A stretch of DNA of 64,000 bases from Pseudomonas sp. PIC25 (GTDB taxonomy: Bacteria > Pseudomonadota > Gammaproteobacteria > Pseudomonadales > Pseudomonadaceae): the NCBI RefSeq assembly GCF_002286785.1, contig NZ_MUJY01000132.1:1-64000 (forward strand), in the 5' to 3' direction. This document shows positions 46,650-56,327 of this stretch, in pieces. The translations under genes were made by a program, and so were the position numbers. Position 1 is the first letter of the stretch; every line of letters begins with the position of its first letter. A model generated the notes under the pieces. The model was given only the letters and a program-made list of their open reading frames with translations. It searched no databases and had not been told where the DNA came from.

Positions 46650-46672
46650 CGTTCCGTAGGTTGAGCCTGTAA

Positions 46673-46707
46673 CCGCTTCGCCAGCAGAGCCGGCTCTTAC
46701 GAAGCGG
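46673..46707. repeat. Palindromic hairpin downstream of the SDR gene
   Basis: CCGCTTCG and CGAAGCGG (46700-46707) flank the perfect palindrome AGAGCCGGCTCT (46686-46697). It has no T-tract. The remaining 278-bp gap to the chemoreceptor gene shows nothing else clear. It may be a REP-like or terminator-like element. Confidence 0.4.
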
Positions 46708-46927
46708 ATTCGATTCATCTGCGTCCAGGGGCGCTCACGCGTCCCTGTCGTCTTCCTCAAGTCCCCCGGCGCCCAGCCGATACCTCGGATATCTGAAAAC
46801 GACGCCGACGTAGCTGTTTGCACCGTGAAAGGCTTCACATGCTTGTGCTGGCCAGGCGCCAGCGGCAAATCTTCACGGAGTCGCTACGCGCGTCGACGCG
46901 GACGCTTTTCAGCCTGGGGGCGAATAC

Positions 46928-48880
46928 ATGCCAGCGGTCTCGCACTACGGTTTTGCCAATCTCGGAATGGCGAAGAAGTTGGGTATCGGCTTCGGCCTGG
47001 TTCTGCTGCTCACCGGTGTGGTCGCGGCGATCGGGCTGGTGTCCTTGCAGGCTATCGAGCAGCGTTTCGAAAACCTCAAGCAGATGTCGTCCATCAACCT
47101 GTCAGTGCTGCGCGCGCGTTTGCAGGAGCAGCGTTTCGCCCTGACCAACGACAACCAGTCGGTGGAGGCGCTGCGCCAGGGGCTGGAGTCGGTCCAGACG
47201 TTGACCGCGGAGTTGAAACAGGACTCGCCGGCGATGGCCGACGTGGAGCAGGCCCTGGCGGCGTATCGCGAGTCGTTCGACCGTTTCGTCGAGCTGACCC
47301 TGGCCAAGGACCTGGCGCTGGAGATGGCCAACTGGTCGGTGGAGAGCGTGGCCAACAACCTCGATCTGCTGCAGAGCGGGCTGGCCGATGACGGCGTCTA
47401 CGAGTTGAAGCAATCCCAGGGCACCAAGGGCGGCGAGTTCGTCGAGCAGGCGAACCAGCTTGGTCAGATTTCCCGGCTGATGCTGCAAGCGATGAACGAG
47501 GCCCGCCTGCGCATGGACCAGAGCCGCAAAGGCGGCGAGGACGTGGCCTCGACCCGCATCGAGCAGGCTGAACAGGCGCTCCAGCAGGCCGAGCAGTTGA
47601 AGGAGGCGGTCACCGATCCGGGGTATCGCACTGTGCTCAACGAGGTCAGTGGGCACATCACCAATTTCACCGCCAAGCTGGCCGAGTACACCGACCTGCT
47701 CGCCAAGGAGCGCCAGGTTTATGCCGAGCTGCGCGAGCGCGCCGAACTGGCGGTGCAACGGGTGGACGAGGCATCGGCCGAGCAGGAGACAGCGATGCAA
47801 GCGGAGCTGACCGCCAACTCCGTACTGATCCTGGGTTCGTCCAGCCTGGCGCTGCTGGTGGGCGTGCTGGCGGCTTTCCTGATCACCCGCGCCATTGTTC
47901 GCCCGCTGACCAGCGTGATCCGGGTGGCGAACCGCATCGCCGAAGGCGACCTGACCGCCCGCATCGAAGTGCGCGGGGCGGATGAGATCGGCCAGTTGAT
48001 GAGCGCCATGCAGCAGATGGCGACCGGGCTGAGCGGCATCGTCAGCGGGTTGCAGGCGGGCATCGACCAGATAGCCTCATCGGCCAGGACGCTGTCCAGC
48101 GTGACCGAGCAGACCACTATCGGGGTCAGCAGCCAGAAGCTGGAGACTGAACAAGTCGCCACTGCGATGAACCAGATGGCCGCCACCGTGCACGACGTGG
48201 CGCGCAATGCCGAGGAAGCGGCCCAGGCCGCTGAATCCGCCGACGCCAAGGTCAACAACGGGCATCAGGTGGTCAAGCAGAGCATTGCCCGTATCGAACA
48301 ACTGGCGGCCTCGGCTGGCTCGGCGAGCCAGAGCATCGAGAGCCTCAGCCAGGACGTGCAGAACATCGGTGCGGTGCTGGACGTGATCAAGAGCGTCGCC
48401 GAGCAGACCAACCTGCTGGCGCTCAACGCCGCCATCGAGGCGGCGCGGGCCGGCGAGCAGGGCAGGGGCTTCGCGGTGGTCGCCGACGAGGTGCGCGCGC
48501 TGGCCAAGCGTACCCAGCAGTCCACGGCCGAGATCGAGCGCCTGATCGGCGCCCTGCAACAGGGCACCCAGACGTCGGTAGCGCAGATCCGCAGCAGCGG
48601 CGAGCTGGTCCGCCTGACCGTGGCCGATGCCCAGCAGACCGAAAGCGCATTGGCGGCCATCGCGGCGGCGGTATCGGTGATCCATGAGATGAACCAGCAG
48701 ATCGCCGCGGCGGCCGAGCAGCAGAGCGCGGTGGCCGAGGAGATCAACCGCAGCGTGACGGCGATTCGCGGCAGCGCCGATCAGTCGGCCATGGCCATGG
48801 AAGGAACGGCGGCATCGAGCGTGGAACTGGCGCAGTTGAGCAACGAGTTGCAGGGGATGGTCGGACACTTCCGCCTGTGA
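46928..48880 (+). CDS. Methyl-accepting chemotaxis protein
   Basis: The 650-residue receptor has a first membrane segment (about 18-42) and a roughly 240-residue helical periplasmic sensor that resembles the helical bimodular (HBM) type. A second membrane segment (about 295-318), a HAMP domain and a signalling domain follow, the latter with the hairpin tip [32 protein letters not shown]. The C-terminus GMVGHFRL lacks the GWEEF pentapeptide. HBM receptors often sense organic acids. GGGGGCG precedes ATG 46928. Confidence 0.9.
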   Translation: MPAVSHYGFANLGMAKKLGIGFGLVLLLTGVVAAIGLVSLQAIEQRFENLKQMSSINLSVLRARLQEQRFALTNDNQSVEALRQGLESVQTLTAELKQDSPAMADVEQALAAYRESFDRFVELTLAKDLALEMANWSVESVANNLDLLQSGLADDGVYELKQSQGTKGGEFVEQANQLGQISRLMLQAMNEARLRMDQSRKGGEDVASTRIEQAEQALQQAEQLKEAVTDPGYRTVLNEVSGHITNFTAKLAEYTDLLAKERQVYAELRERAELAVQRVDEASAEQETAMQAELTANSVLILGSSSLALLVGVLAAFLITRAIVRPLTSVIRVANRIAEGDLTARIEVRGADEIGQLMSAMQQMATGLSGIVSGLQAGIDQIASSARTLSSVTEQTTIGVSSQKLETEQVATAMNQMAATVHDVARNAEEAAQAAESADAKVNNGHQVVKQSIARIEQLAASAGSASQSIESLSQDVQNIGAVLDVIKSVAEQTNLLALNAAIEAARAGEQGRGFAVVADEVRALAKRTQQSTAEIERLIGALQQGTQTSVAQIRSSGELVRLTVADAQQTESALAAIAAAVSVIHEMNQQIAAAAEQQSAVAEEINRSVTAIRGSADQSAMAMEGTAASSVELAQLSNELQGMVGHFRL

Positions 48881-48913
48881 GGCAGGCGCAATGAGCGCCT
48901 GCCTGCGAGGGGC

Positions 48914-50122
48914 TCAGACGGTCTTGCGCCAGTTGAGAATCAGCAGGGTCAGCACGCCGGCGATCAGCCCCCAGAATGCCGAGCCGATGGACAACAGCGT
49001 CATCCCCGAGGCGGTGACCATGAAGGTCACCAGCGCCGCTTCGCGTTCCTTCGGTTCCTGCATCGCATTGCTCAGGCCACTGCCGATGGAGCCGAACAGC
49101 GCCAGGGCGGCGATGGATAGCACCAGGGCCGTCGGCAGGGCGGCGAACAGCGCGGCCAGGGTGGCGGCGAAGATACCGGCGATCCCGTAGAACAGGCCGC
49201 ACCAGAGCGCGGCGGTGTAGCGCTTGCGCGGATTTTCGTGGGCCTCCGCGCCGGTGCAGATGGCTGCGCTGATGGCTGCCAGGTTGATGCCGTGGGAGCC
49301 GAACGGCGCCAGCAGCAGCGAGGCGACACCGGTTACCGAAATCAGCGGCGATGCCGGGACGTCATAGCCGTCCGCACGCAGTACGACGATGCCGGGGATG
49401 TTCTGCGACGCCATGGCGACGATGAACAGCGGGATGGCGATGCCGACGATCGCCGGCAGCGAGAAGCTCGGCGTGGTCCAGACCGGTACGGCGACCTGTA
49501 CCTCGAAACCGGAAAAATCCAACAGGCCGAGCACGCCAGCCACCCCGCCACCGACCAGCAGTGTGGCGAGGATGGCGTAGCGCGGCGCCAGGCGCTTGCC
49601 GAACAGATAGGTGAAGAACATCGCCAACACCAGCGCGGTGCTGTGTTGGGCGGCGAGAAAGATTTCGCTGCCGATACGGAACAGGATGCCGGCCAGCAGC
49701 GCGGCGGCCAGCGAGCCCGGCAAGCGGCGCATCAGCCGCTCGAAACCGCCGGTGAGGCCGACCAGGGCGAGCAGGGCGGCGCAGACGATGAAGGCACCGA
49801 TGGCCTCGCCGTAGCTGACCCCGGGCAGGCTGGTGATCAATAGCGCGGCGCCGGGGGTCGACCAGGCGACGACGATGGGTGCGCGGTAGCGCAGCGACAG
49901 GCCGATGGTGCACACCGCCATGCCGATCGACAGCGCCCATATCCACGAGGAAATCTGCGCGGTACTCAGGCCGGCGGCCTGACCGGCCTGGAACATCAGC
50001 GCCAGCGAGCTGGTGTAGCCGGTGAGCATGGCGATGAAGCCGGCCACCACGGCGGAGGGCGAAGAGTCGGCCAGCGGGCGCAGGCGTGCGGGCGTGTCCA
50101 TGGTGGGAGCGCTGTCACTCAT
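48914..50122 (-). CDS. BenE-family inner-membrane transporter
   Basis: The 402-residue polytopic protein belongs to the benzoate transporter BenE family. It shows about 12 hydrophobic segments, VVAGFIAMLTGYTSSLALM, AWSTPGAALLITSLPG and GSHGINLAAISAAICTGAEAH. It may move aromatic acids or other solutes; no benzoate genes are nearby. Its start ATG 50122 overlaps the stop of the LysE-family gene by 4 bp (ATGA), so the two exporters or importers are likely co-translated. Confidence 0.88.
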   Translation of the reverse strand: MSDSAPTMDTPARLRPLADSSPSAVVAGFIAMLTGYTSSLALMFQAGQAAGLSTAQISSWIWALSIGMAVCTIGLSLRYRAPIVVAWSTPGAALLITSLPGVSYGEAIGAFIVCAALLALVGLTGGFERLMRRLPGSLAAALLAGILFRIGSEIFLAAQHSTALVLAMFFTYLFGKRLAPRYAILATLLVGGGVAGVLGLLDFSGFEVQVAVPVWTTPSFSLPAIVGIAIPLFIVAMASQNIPGIVVLRADGYDVPASPLISVTGVASLLLAPFGSHGINLAAISAAICTGAEAHENPRKRYTAALWCGLFYGIAGIFAATLAALFAALPTALVLSIAALALFGSIGSGLSNAMQEPKEREAALVTFMVTASGMTLLSIGSAFWGLIAGVLTLLILNWRKTV

Positions 50123-50736
50123 GAAAGGGTTCCTTGTACATCGGCCAGGATAGGGTAAAGGGAGGCCACCAGCAGCAGCGCCATGCCGATGTTGAAGCAG
50201 CGGCGCACGCGCGGGTCCTCCAGCCAGCGGCGCAGCAGGCTGCCGGCGACGGTCCAGAGCCCGACGCTCGGGCAGTTGACCAGGGCGAACAGGGCGGCGA
50301 TCAGCACCACGTTGACGAGGAAATTCTCCTGCGGCGTGTAGGTGGTGATGGCGCCGATGGCCATGACCCAGGCCTTGGGATTGACCCATTGGAAGGCTGC
50401 GGCCTGGAGGAAGGTCAGCGGTTTGCCGCTGGCGGTGGCGCCGCCTTGGGGCGCGCCGGCACCGGCGATCTTCCAGGCCAAGTAAAGCAGGTAGGCACCG
50501 CCGGCGTAACGCAATGCCGTGTACAGCGCGGGAAAGCGTTCGAACAACTGGCCGAGCCCGAGGCCCACCGCGATCACCAGCACCATGAAGCCCAGACTGA
50601 TGCCGAGCATGTGCGGCAGGCTGCGGCGCACCCCGAAGTTCACGCCGGAGGCGAGCAGCATCATGTTGTTCGGCCCCGGCGTGACCGAGGTGACAAAAGC
50701 GAAGGCGACGAAGGCGACCAGCAGTTCAGGGTTCAT
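50119..50736 (-). CDS. LysE/RhtB-family amino-acid exporter
   Basis: The 205-residue protein has the LysE/RhtB hallmark FAFVTSVTPGPNNMMLLASG at residues 9-28, six hydrophobic segments and the FQWVNPKAWVMA motif. Such proteins export amino acids such as homoserine, threonine or cysteine. The start ATG 50736 is family-consistent; the longer reading to 50811 has no ribosome site. It is the first gene of a pair with the BenE-family transporter. Confidence 0.88.
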   Translation of the reverse strand: MNPELLVAFVAFAFVTSVTPGPNNMMLLASGVNFGVRRSLPHMLGISLGFMVLVIAVGLGLGQLFERFPALYTALRYAGGAYLLYLAWKIAGAGAPQGGATASGKPLTFLQAAAFQWVNPKAWVMAIGAITTYTPQENFLVNVVLIAALFALVNCPSVGLWTVAGSLLRRWLEDPRVRRCFNIGMALLLVASLYPILADVQGTLS

Positions 50737-50919
50737 CGGGCAGGCTCCACGCAAGAGCCAACAGCCTATGTGCTGTGGGGGGCGGCCGTCGCGGTACAGC
50801 GGATGCAGCAATGGGCGATACAGTCGGCGAGGTTCGGTTACTGTACCGGTGGTTAGCCGTCGCTTGAAAAACTACTGTGTCGAGAACAGCCTGAAGTGCC
50901 AGCGAATCGAGGAACACCC

Positions 50920-51552
50920 ATGGACGAAAACCCCTATGCCGCCCCCACCGTGGAACTGGTGGACGATGCCGCCCCGCATTCACTCCAAGGCTGGAATGCC
51001 TCGCAGTTGCGCGTGCTCGGTTGGCTGAGCCTGGTTTCCACCTTCGGCACCCTGGTGTTCCTGGTGATGTCGCTGGTGGGCGCTGCGCTGCGGATGCCCG
51101 ACCTGGAAACCTACGGCGAGTGGATCGGGATCGCCATGGTGTTGCTGGGCAACTACCTGCTGATCCGCTTCAAGGGGTTCGCCGAGGCTCGCTTCGAGGC
51201 GCGCGGGCTGGGCATACCGGTGTGGGCGACCGTCGCGGTCAGTCTGGCGATGGAAGGCGTAGTGTTCGGCAGCGGTCTGGAAGCGTTGGACTGGCGCTCG
51301 ATCACCTACCTCGTGCTGACCGGCATCCTGGGGTTGCTCACCCTCTGGTTCGGCATCCGTCTGCTCAAGGTGCAGAACGTTTCACCGCCGTTCAAGGTGC
51401 TGGCCTGGCTGGAGATCGCCGCAGGCCCGCTACTCGCGTCGGTCGTCCTCATGATGCTCGCGGTGATTCCGGCCCTGGCGGCCGGCGTAGCCATGGCCCT
51501 GGTATTCTTCCGCGGTGCGGCGGAGCTGGAAGGGCTGAGCGAGCCCCGTTGA
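50920..51552 (+). CDS. Membrane protein of unknown function
   Basis: The 210-residue protein starts at ATG 50920 with GAGGAA upstream. It has a short polar N-terminus (MDENPYAAPTVELVD, an NPYAAP pattern seen in many DUF-type membrane proteins) followed by about six hydrophobic segments. I do not recognise a specific family. It lies between divergent transporter genes and the MarR gene, with which it converges. Confidence 0.7.
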   Translation: MDENPYAAPTVELVDDAAPHSLQGWNASQLRVLGWLSLVSTFGTLVFLVMSLVGAALRMPDLETYGEWIGIAMVLLGNYLLIRFKGFAEARFEARGLGIPVWATVAVSLAMEGVVFGSGLEALDWRSITYLVLTGILGLLTLWFGIRLLKVQNVSPPFKVLAWLEIAAGPLLASVVLMMLAVIPALAAGVAMALVFFRGAAELEGLSEPR

Positions 51553-51555
51553 GCG

Positions 51556-51999
51556 CTATTCGCCCTGGCGTACCGCCCCGAGGGCTTGGTTCACTGCCAG
51601 CCAGCCCTCGACAGCCGTGTCACCGGCCTCGGCGAAGGCCTTCTCCAGCAACCGGACCTGTTCTCGGCGCAGCGCCGCTTCCAGGCGCGCGCCTTCCGGG
51701 GTGAAGCCGAGCAGGCGTTTGCGTTTGTCGTCCGGTGCCGCGACGCTTTCCACCAGGTGCATTTCCATCAGTTGACGCAGCGGCGTGTTCAGCGCCTGCT
51801 TGCTCACGCCGAGGTAGCCGAGCAGTTCCTTGACGCTGAGCCCCGGATAGCGGGCGATGAAGAACAGGATGCGGTGGTGGACGCGCGACAGGCCGCGGCG
51901 GGCGAGCATTTCGTCCGGCTTGGCGGTGAACGCCTGGTAGCCGAAGAAGAAAGCTTCCATGGCCTGTTGCTGGACGCTTGTTTTTTTTAGGTCAGGCAT
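51556..51999 (-). CDS. MarR-family regulator
   Basis: The 147-residue regulator has the MarR winged helix (HHRILFFIARYPGLSVKELLGYLGVSKQALNTPLRQLMEMHLVE in two parts) and the wing VAAPDDKRKRLLGFTPEG. It is divergent from a PLP aminotransferase gene and a GTCAA-N5-TTGAC dyad lies between them, so it probably controls that gene and itself. No N-terminal sensing Cys is present. Confidence 0.88.
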   Translation of the reverse strand: MPDLKKTSVQQQAMEAFFFGYQAFTAKPDEMLARRGLSRVHHRILFFIARYPGLSVKELLGYLGVSKQALNTPLRQLMEMHLVESVAAPDDKRKRLLGFTPEGARLEAALRREQVRLLEKAFAEAGDTAVEGWLAVNQALGAVRQGE

Positions 52000-52032
52000 A
52001 TTGACGTATCTGTCCGGTGCGGCGTAGTTTCG

Positions 52033-52047
52033 GTCAAGCAGTTTGAC
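52033..52047. promoter_or_regulatory. Candidate MarR operator
   Basis: GTCAA-GCAGT-TTGAC is a perfect inverted repeat in the 82-bp gap between the MarR gene and the aminotransferase gene. The position fits an autoregulated MarR site. Confidence 0.35.
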
Positions 52048-52081
52048 TCATATTCCTTGCCTTCGCACCCCGGTGACATCC

Positions 52082-53248
52082 ATGGCCTTCTCCGAACGCA
52101 TCGCCCGCCTGAAAAGCTCCCTGATCCGTGAAATCCTCGCCGCGGCGCAGCGTCCGGAAGTCATGTCCTTCGCTGGCGGCCTGCCGGCCGAGCCGATGCT
52201 GCCGCAGATGGATTGGAGCGCGATGCCGACGAGCGTCGGCCAGTACGGCATGAGCGAGGGCGAGCCGGCCCTGCGCGAGGCCATCGCCGCCGAGGCGCGT
52301 GCCTTGGGCGTGCCCTGCGAGGCGAGCCAGGTGCTGATCGTCAGCGGCTCGCAGCAAACCCTCGACCTGGCCTCCAAGCTGTTCATCGATCCGGGTACCG
52401 AGGTGCTGCTGGAAGCGCCCACCTACTTGGCGGCGCTGCAGGCTTTCCAACTGTTCGGTGCCCACTGCCTGGGCGTGCCCCAGGAAGCCGACGGCCCTGA
52501 GCTGGCCGCCCTGCGCCAGCGTTTGGAGCAGCACAAGCCGGCCTTCGCCTACCTGATCCCGACTTTCCAGAACCCATCTGGCGTGCGCTATAGCGAAGCC
52601 AAGCGCGATGCCGTGGCGGCCCTGCTCGACGAATTCGGCGTGACCTTGATAGAGGACGAACCCTACCGTGAGCTGGTGTTCGATGCCGGCAGTGCCCAAC
52701 CCATCGTCAGCCGTCTGAAGAAGGCCAGCTGGATCTACACCGGCACCGTCTCCAAGACCTTACTGCCGGGCCTGCGCGTCGGTTTCCTGATCGCCAGCCC
52801 GGATCTTTTCCCCTACCTGCTGCGCCTCAAGCAGTCCGCCGACCTGCACACCAATCGCATCGGTCAGTGGCAGGCGCTGCAGTGGATCGGCACGGAGCAA
52901 TACCGCGAGCACTTGGCCGAGTTGCGCGATTTCTACCGCGTTCGCCGCGACGCCATGCAGGCGGTGCTGCTGGAGCACTTCGCCGACCTGGCCGACTGGG
53001 AGATTCCCCAGGGCGGGTTGTTCTTCTGGCTGACCCTCAAGCAGCGGATCGACACCCGTAGCCTGCTGAAGCCGGCGCTGGAGCAGAACGTCGCCTTCAT
53101 GCCGGGCGAACCCTTCTTTATCCAGCCCGATTTGCATCCTGGCCATCTGCGGCTGAATTTCAGCCATGTGGCGCCGGAGCGCCTGGGTGAGGGGATCGGC
53201 CGTCTGGCCGCCGTCGTTCGTGAGGCCCTGAAGGCAGAGGCCGCCTAG
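52082..53248 (+). CDS. Class I PLP aminotransferase (2-aminoadipate/LysN-like)
   Basis: The 388-residue aminotransferase has MSFAGGLPAEPMLP, VSGSQQTLDLASK, the IPTFQNPSG segment, IEDEPYREL and the PLP lysine in GTVSKTLLPGLRVGF. This pattern is close to archaeal and bacterial 2-aminoadipate or multisubstrate aminotransferases. It has no DNA-binding domain, unlike the MocR protein at 22506. It precedes the glutathione transferase gene and is divergent from MarR. Confidence 0.88.
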   Translation: MAFSERIARLKSSLIREILAAAQRPEVMSFAGGLPAEPMLPQMDWSAMPTSVGQYGMSEGEPALREAIAAEARALGVPCEASQVLIVSGSQQTLDLASKLFIDPGTEVLLEAPTYLAALQAFQLFGAHCLGVPQEADGPELAALRQRLEQHKPAFAYLIPTFQNPSGVRYSEAKRDAVAALLDEFGVTLIEDEPYRELVFDAGSAQPIVSRLKKASWIYTGTVSKTLLPGLRVGFLIASPDLFPYLLRLKQSADLHTNRIGQWQALQWIGTEQYREHLAELRDFYRVRRDAMQAVLLEHFADLADWEIPQGGLFFWLTLKQRIDTRSLLKPALEQNVAFMPGEPFFIQPDLHPGHLRLNFSHVAPERLGEGIGRLAAVVREALKAEAA

Positions 53249-53264
53249 GAAAGGAGAGAACACC

Positions 53265-53867
53265 ATGTACAAGGTCTATGGCGATTACCGGTCCGGCAAC
53301 TGCTACAAGGTCAAGCTGATGCTCAATCTGCTGGGCCAGCCCTACGAGTGGGTTCCGGTGGATATTCTCAAGGGCGAGACGCGGACCCCCGAATTCCTGG
53401 AAAAGAATCCCAACGGCAAGATTCCGGTGCTGGAGCTGGACGACGGAAGCTGCCTCTGGGAGTCCAATGCGATCCTCAATTTCCTCGCCGAAGGAACCGA
53501 ATTCCTGCCCACCGAGCCGCGTCTGCGCACTCAGGTGTTGCAATGGCAGTTCTTCGAGCAGTACAGCCATGAGCCGTATGTCGCCGTCGCGCGCTTCATC
53601 ATGCTTTACCTCGGCTTGCCGGAAGAGCGTCGCGCCGAGTTCGAGGAGAAGCGCAAGGGCAGCTACAAGGCACTGGATGTGATGGAGCGGCAGTTGCTGC
53701 GTACGCCCTACCTGGTCGGCGATCGTTATTCCATTGCCGATGTGGCGCTCTACGCCTATACCCACGTTGCCCACGAAGGCGGCATCGACCTGCAGGGCTA
53801 TCCGGCGATCCGCGCCTGGATGGACCGGGTTGCCAGCCATCCGCGGCATGTGACCATGCTGGGCTGA
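53265..53867 (+). CDS. Glutathione S-transferase
   Basis: The 200-residue protein has the thioredoxin-like N-domain with SGNCYKVKLML, cis-Pro in NPNGKIPVLELDDG and ESNAIL, and a helical C-domain with YSIADVALYAYTHVA. The active residue is probably Ser in the SGNC segment, with Cys three residues on. AAGGAGAGAA precedes ATG 53265. It is followed by a bidirectional terminator. The conjugated substrate is unknown. Confidence 0.9.
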   Translation: MYKVYGDYRSGNCYKVKLMLNLLGQPYEWVPVDILKGETRTPEFLEKNPNGKIPVLELDDGSCLWESNAILNFLAEGTEFLPTEPRLRTQVLQWQFFEQYSHEPYVAVARFIMLYLGLPEERRAEFEEKRKGSYKALDVMERQLLRTPYLVGDRYSIADVALYAYTHVAHEGGIDLQGYPAIRAWMDRVASHPRHVTMLG

Positions 53868-53882
53868 CGAATCGAGGGCATG

Positions 53883-53909
53883 AAAAAACCGGCGCAAGGC
53901 CGGTTTTTT
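53883..53909. terminator. Bidirectional terminator between gst and folE
   Basis: AAAAAACCGGC (53883-53893) pairs with GCCGGTTTTTT (53899-53909) around a short loop. It is strong on both strands. Confidence 0.85.
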
Positions 53910-53921
53910 CTTGGGCGGCGA

Positions 53922-54467
53922 TCAACCGATCAGGCTGAGAAACTCGCTGCGGGTGGCGGCGCTCTCGCGGAATTCGCCGAGCATCACCGAGGTCACCATC
54001 GACGAGTTCTGCTTCTCCACGCCGCGCATCATCATGCACATGTGCTGCGCCTCGATGACCACCGCGACGCCGAGGGCACCGGTGACCTGTTGCACGGCTT
54101 CGGCGATCTGCCGGCTGAGGTTCTCCTGGATCTGCAGGCGGCGGGCGTACATGTCGACGATCCGTGCCACCTTCGACAGGCCGAGAACCTTGCCGTTGGG
54201 GATGTAAGCCACATGCGCCTTGCCGATGAAGGGCAGCAGGTGGTGTTCGCACAGGGAGTACAGCTCGATGTTCTTCACCAGCACCATTTCGCTGTTGTCT
54301 GAGCTGAACAGCGCGCCGTTGACGATTTCGTCGAGGGTCTGCTGGTAGCCGCGGCAGAGGTACTGCATGGCTTTGGCGGCGCGCTTGGGAGTGTCGATCA
54401 GGCCTTCGCGGCTGGTGTCTTCGCCGAGCTGGCCGATGATCGCGGTGTAATGCTGTTCCAGGGACAT
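53922..54467 (-). CDS. folE: GTP cyclohydrolase I
   Basis: FolE converts GTP to 7,8-dihydroneopterin triphosphate, the first step of folate synthesis. The 181-residue protein has the zinc ligands and active site in [30 protein letters not shown], and [17 protein letters not shown] (the second Cys ligand). It is of the standard type I family. It converges with the glutathione transferase gene. Confidence 0.94.
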   Translation of the reverse strand: MSLEQHYTAIIGQLGEDTSREGLIDTPKRAAKAMQYLCRGYQQTLDEIVNGALFSSDNSEMVLVKNIELYSLCEHHLLPFIGKAHVAYIPNGKVLGLSKVARIVDMYARRLQIQENLSRQIAEAVQQVTGALGVAVVIEAQHMCMMMRGVEKQNSSMVTSVMLGEFRESAATRSEFLSLIG

Positions 54468-54554
54468 GGATGGGACCTAGGGTGTTACGCAAACGCGAAG
54501 GGTAGGGCGCGCGCGGCGCGCTGGCAAGGGCGGCGGATGGCCGGCCGGGGAGCG

Positions 54555-55118
54555 TTACTCATCGCGTCCTTCGAGCATGGTGCGTTTGAGCAGGACGTAG
54601 AGCGCGCCGGTGCCGCCGTGCCGGGGCAGGCAGGAGGTGAAGCCGAGCACCTGCGGATGCTGGCGCAACCAGGTGTTCACATGGCTCTTGATCAAGGGGC
54701 GTTTGCCGTCGAGACGGGCGGCCTTGCCGTGGGTGACCCGCACGCAACGGATTTCCAGCTTCGCCGCTTCGGCGAGGAAGTCCCAGAGCGTTTGCCGGGC
54801 CTTTTCCACGGTCATGCCGTGTAGGTCCAGGCTGCCTTCGAAGGCGACCTGGCCGGCCTTGAGCTTGCGCATCTGGCCTTCCTGGACGCCGTCGCGTGCC
54901 CAGTAGAGCTCGTCTTCGGCGCCGACGTCGATGACGAACTGGTCGGACAGGCCGTCGACCTTGGTCGAGATCGGCTTAAGAGTGGCGGCTTGGCGGCGCT
55001 GGGCAATCTGCTGGCGGTCGGCCTTGGGTTTGCCGGTGTCGGCGCGATCGTGTTGGATCGGTTTCACGCCGCGCATTTCGGACATGAAAAGGGAGCTGTC
55101 GTTGTCGTCGTCTTGCAT
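54555..55118 (-). CDS. Smr-domain protein
   Basis: The 187-residue protein has a basic N-terminal extension and a C-terminal Smr (small MutS-related) domain with LDLHGMTVEKARQTL and VTHGKAARLDGKRPLIKSHVNTWL split over the signature. Smr domains have nicking endonuclease activity in some families. The LDLHG and THG motifs are intact. In P. aeruginosa a similar gene is adjacent to folE. Function is unknown. Confidence 0.9.
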   Translation of the reverse strand: MQDDDNDSSLFMSEMRGVKPIQHDRADTGKPKADRQQIAQRRQAATLKPISTKVDGLSDQFVIDVGAEDELYWARDGVQEGQMRKLKAGQVAFEGSLDLHGMTVEKARQTLWDFLAEAAKLEIRCVRVTHGKAARLDGKRPLIKSHVNTWLRQHPQVLGFTSCLPRHGGTGALYVLLKRTMLEGRDE

Positions 55119-55164
55119 GGGGCCTCCGCGAAGGGGCCTAGTTTACCCGACGTCCGGGGTCGGA

Positions 55165-55485
55165 TCAGCCACGCTTCTTCAGCAGGTGAGGCGCCAGGGT
55201 CAGGTCGCTCGGGCGGCGCAGCCGGCGCCGGCAAATACGCCAGGCGAGGATGCCGAACCAGAGGAGGAACAAGCCGAGCGCCAGCAGGATGCTGGCATCG
55301 GCCGGAGTGTCGTTGAGCCCGCCGAGCGCCGGCGGACGTCCCAGGAGGGTGGCGGCACCGGCCATCGCCAGCAGGATGCCGAAGGTGGCGAGCAGTGCCG
55401 CGATGGCCGCGCCGAAACGCCAGCGCCAGCGACCGGGCCGGCGCGGGCGTACATGACGGGCGTCGTAACTATCGGACAACTTCAT
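55165..55485 (-). CDS. Small two-segment membrane protein, unknown
   Basis: The 106-residue protein has a highly basic N-terminus (RHVRPRRPGRWRWRF) and two hydrophobic segments (about 24-47 and 66-83) with a basic C-terminal tail. No family is recognised. GAGGAAGATCGGA precedes ATG 55485 on the minus strand. It lies between Smr and the isochorismatase-like pair. Confidence 0.6.
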   Translation of the reverse strand: MKLSDSYDARHVRPRRPGRWRWRFGAAIAALLATFGILLAMAGAATLLGRPPALGGLNDTPADASILLALGLFLLWFGILAWRICRRRLRRPSDLTLAPHLLKKRG

Positions 55486-55581
55486 TCCGATCTTCCTCTT
55501 GGGAAAGGAGGTGAGACCCGCGGGCCGGGGTGCGGTTCCGGGCCGCGCTGTACGGGTCTCGCTGGCCCCGCGATGCCGAGT

Positions 55582-56175
55582 TCAGATCAGCGCCTTGGCT
55601 TGCTGAACGACAGTGGCGAAGTTATCGGCCAATATTGCCATCTCCATGCGATGCACGACGTCGGCCTGGATCACACCTTCGGGGCTGGGCAAATCGCGCG
55701 TGGCGCAGGCGCTGTCGACCAGGGTGCAACGATAACCATAATCCTTGCAGGCACGAACGGTGGTGCTGATGCTCGAGTGGGTCATGAAGCCGCAGACGAT
55801 CAGGTCTAAGTGGCCCAACGCCTGGAGGCGGTCATGCAGTTCCGTGCCGGCGAAGGCGTTCGGCAGGCGTTTCTCGACCACGACTTCGCCCGGCTGCGGA
55901 GCAAGCTCGGGCAGGAACTGGCCACGCGGCCCCTGGGGATCGAACAGTCCGCCAGTGATGCCGAGGTGTCGGACATGGACCACCGCGACGCCGGTCGCTC
56001 GCGCAGCGCCGAGCAGGCTGGCGATTTCCGCCGCCGCGGCGTCGAGACCCGGCAGGGCCAGGGCGCCGCTGCGGTATTCCTCCTGGGCGTCGATGATCAG
56101 CAGGGTGGCGTTGCTCAGGGTGGCGGGCGCATAGCCTCGGCCGCTGAGCTGGAACATGGTTTGCGGCTGGGACAT
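55582..56175 (-). CDS. Isochorismatase-family hydrolase, copy 1 (catalytic Cys replaced)
   Basis: The 197-residue protein has the cysteine-hydrolase fold with Asp29 (LLIIDAQEEY) and Lys102 (KRLPNAF). The position of the nucleophilic Cys is Ser135 (GFMTHSSIS). Nicotinamidase-type members need that Cys, whereas true isochorismatases lack it, so it may be a different reaction or a non-hydrolytic paralogue. The next gene upstream is a same-length paralogue that keeps Cys134. GAGGAAAC precedes ATG 56175. Confidence 0.85.
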   Translation of the reverse strand: MSQPQTMFQLSGRGYAPATLSNATLLIIDAQEEYRSGALALPGLDAAAAEIASLLGAARATGVAVVHVRHLGITGGLFDPQGPRGQFLPELAPQPGEVVVEKRLPNAFAGTELHDRLQALGHLDLIVCGFMTHSSISTTVRACKDYGYRCTLVDSACATRDLPSPEGVIQADVVHRMEMAILADNFATVVQQAKALI

Positions 56176-56327
56176 GGCTGTTTCCTCGCAAATGACAATG
56201 GGCCAATTGTCGCCCCGCCGACGCCGGATGTGAACCGTCCCCTGCACATCTCATCGCGACCGGGTCTCTTTCCGAGAGCGAGGAATTCGTCTGGCGCACC
56301 CGCCACTGCTGGCGGGCGCGGGGCAGA

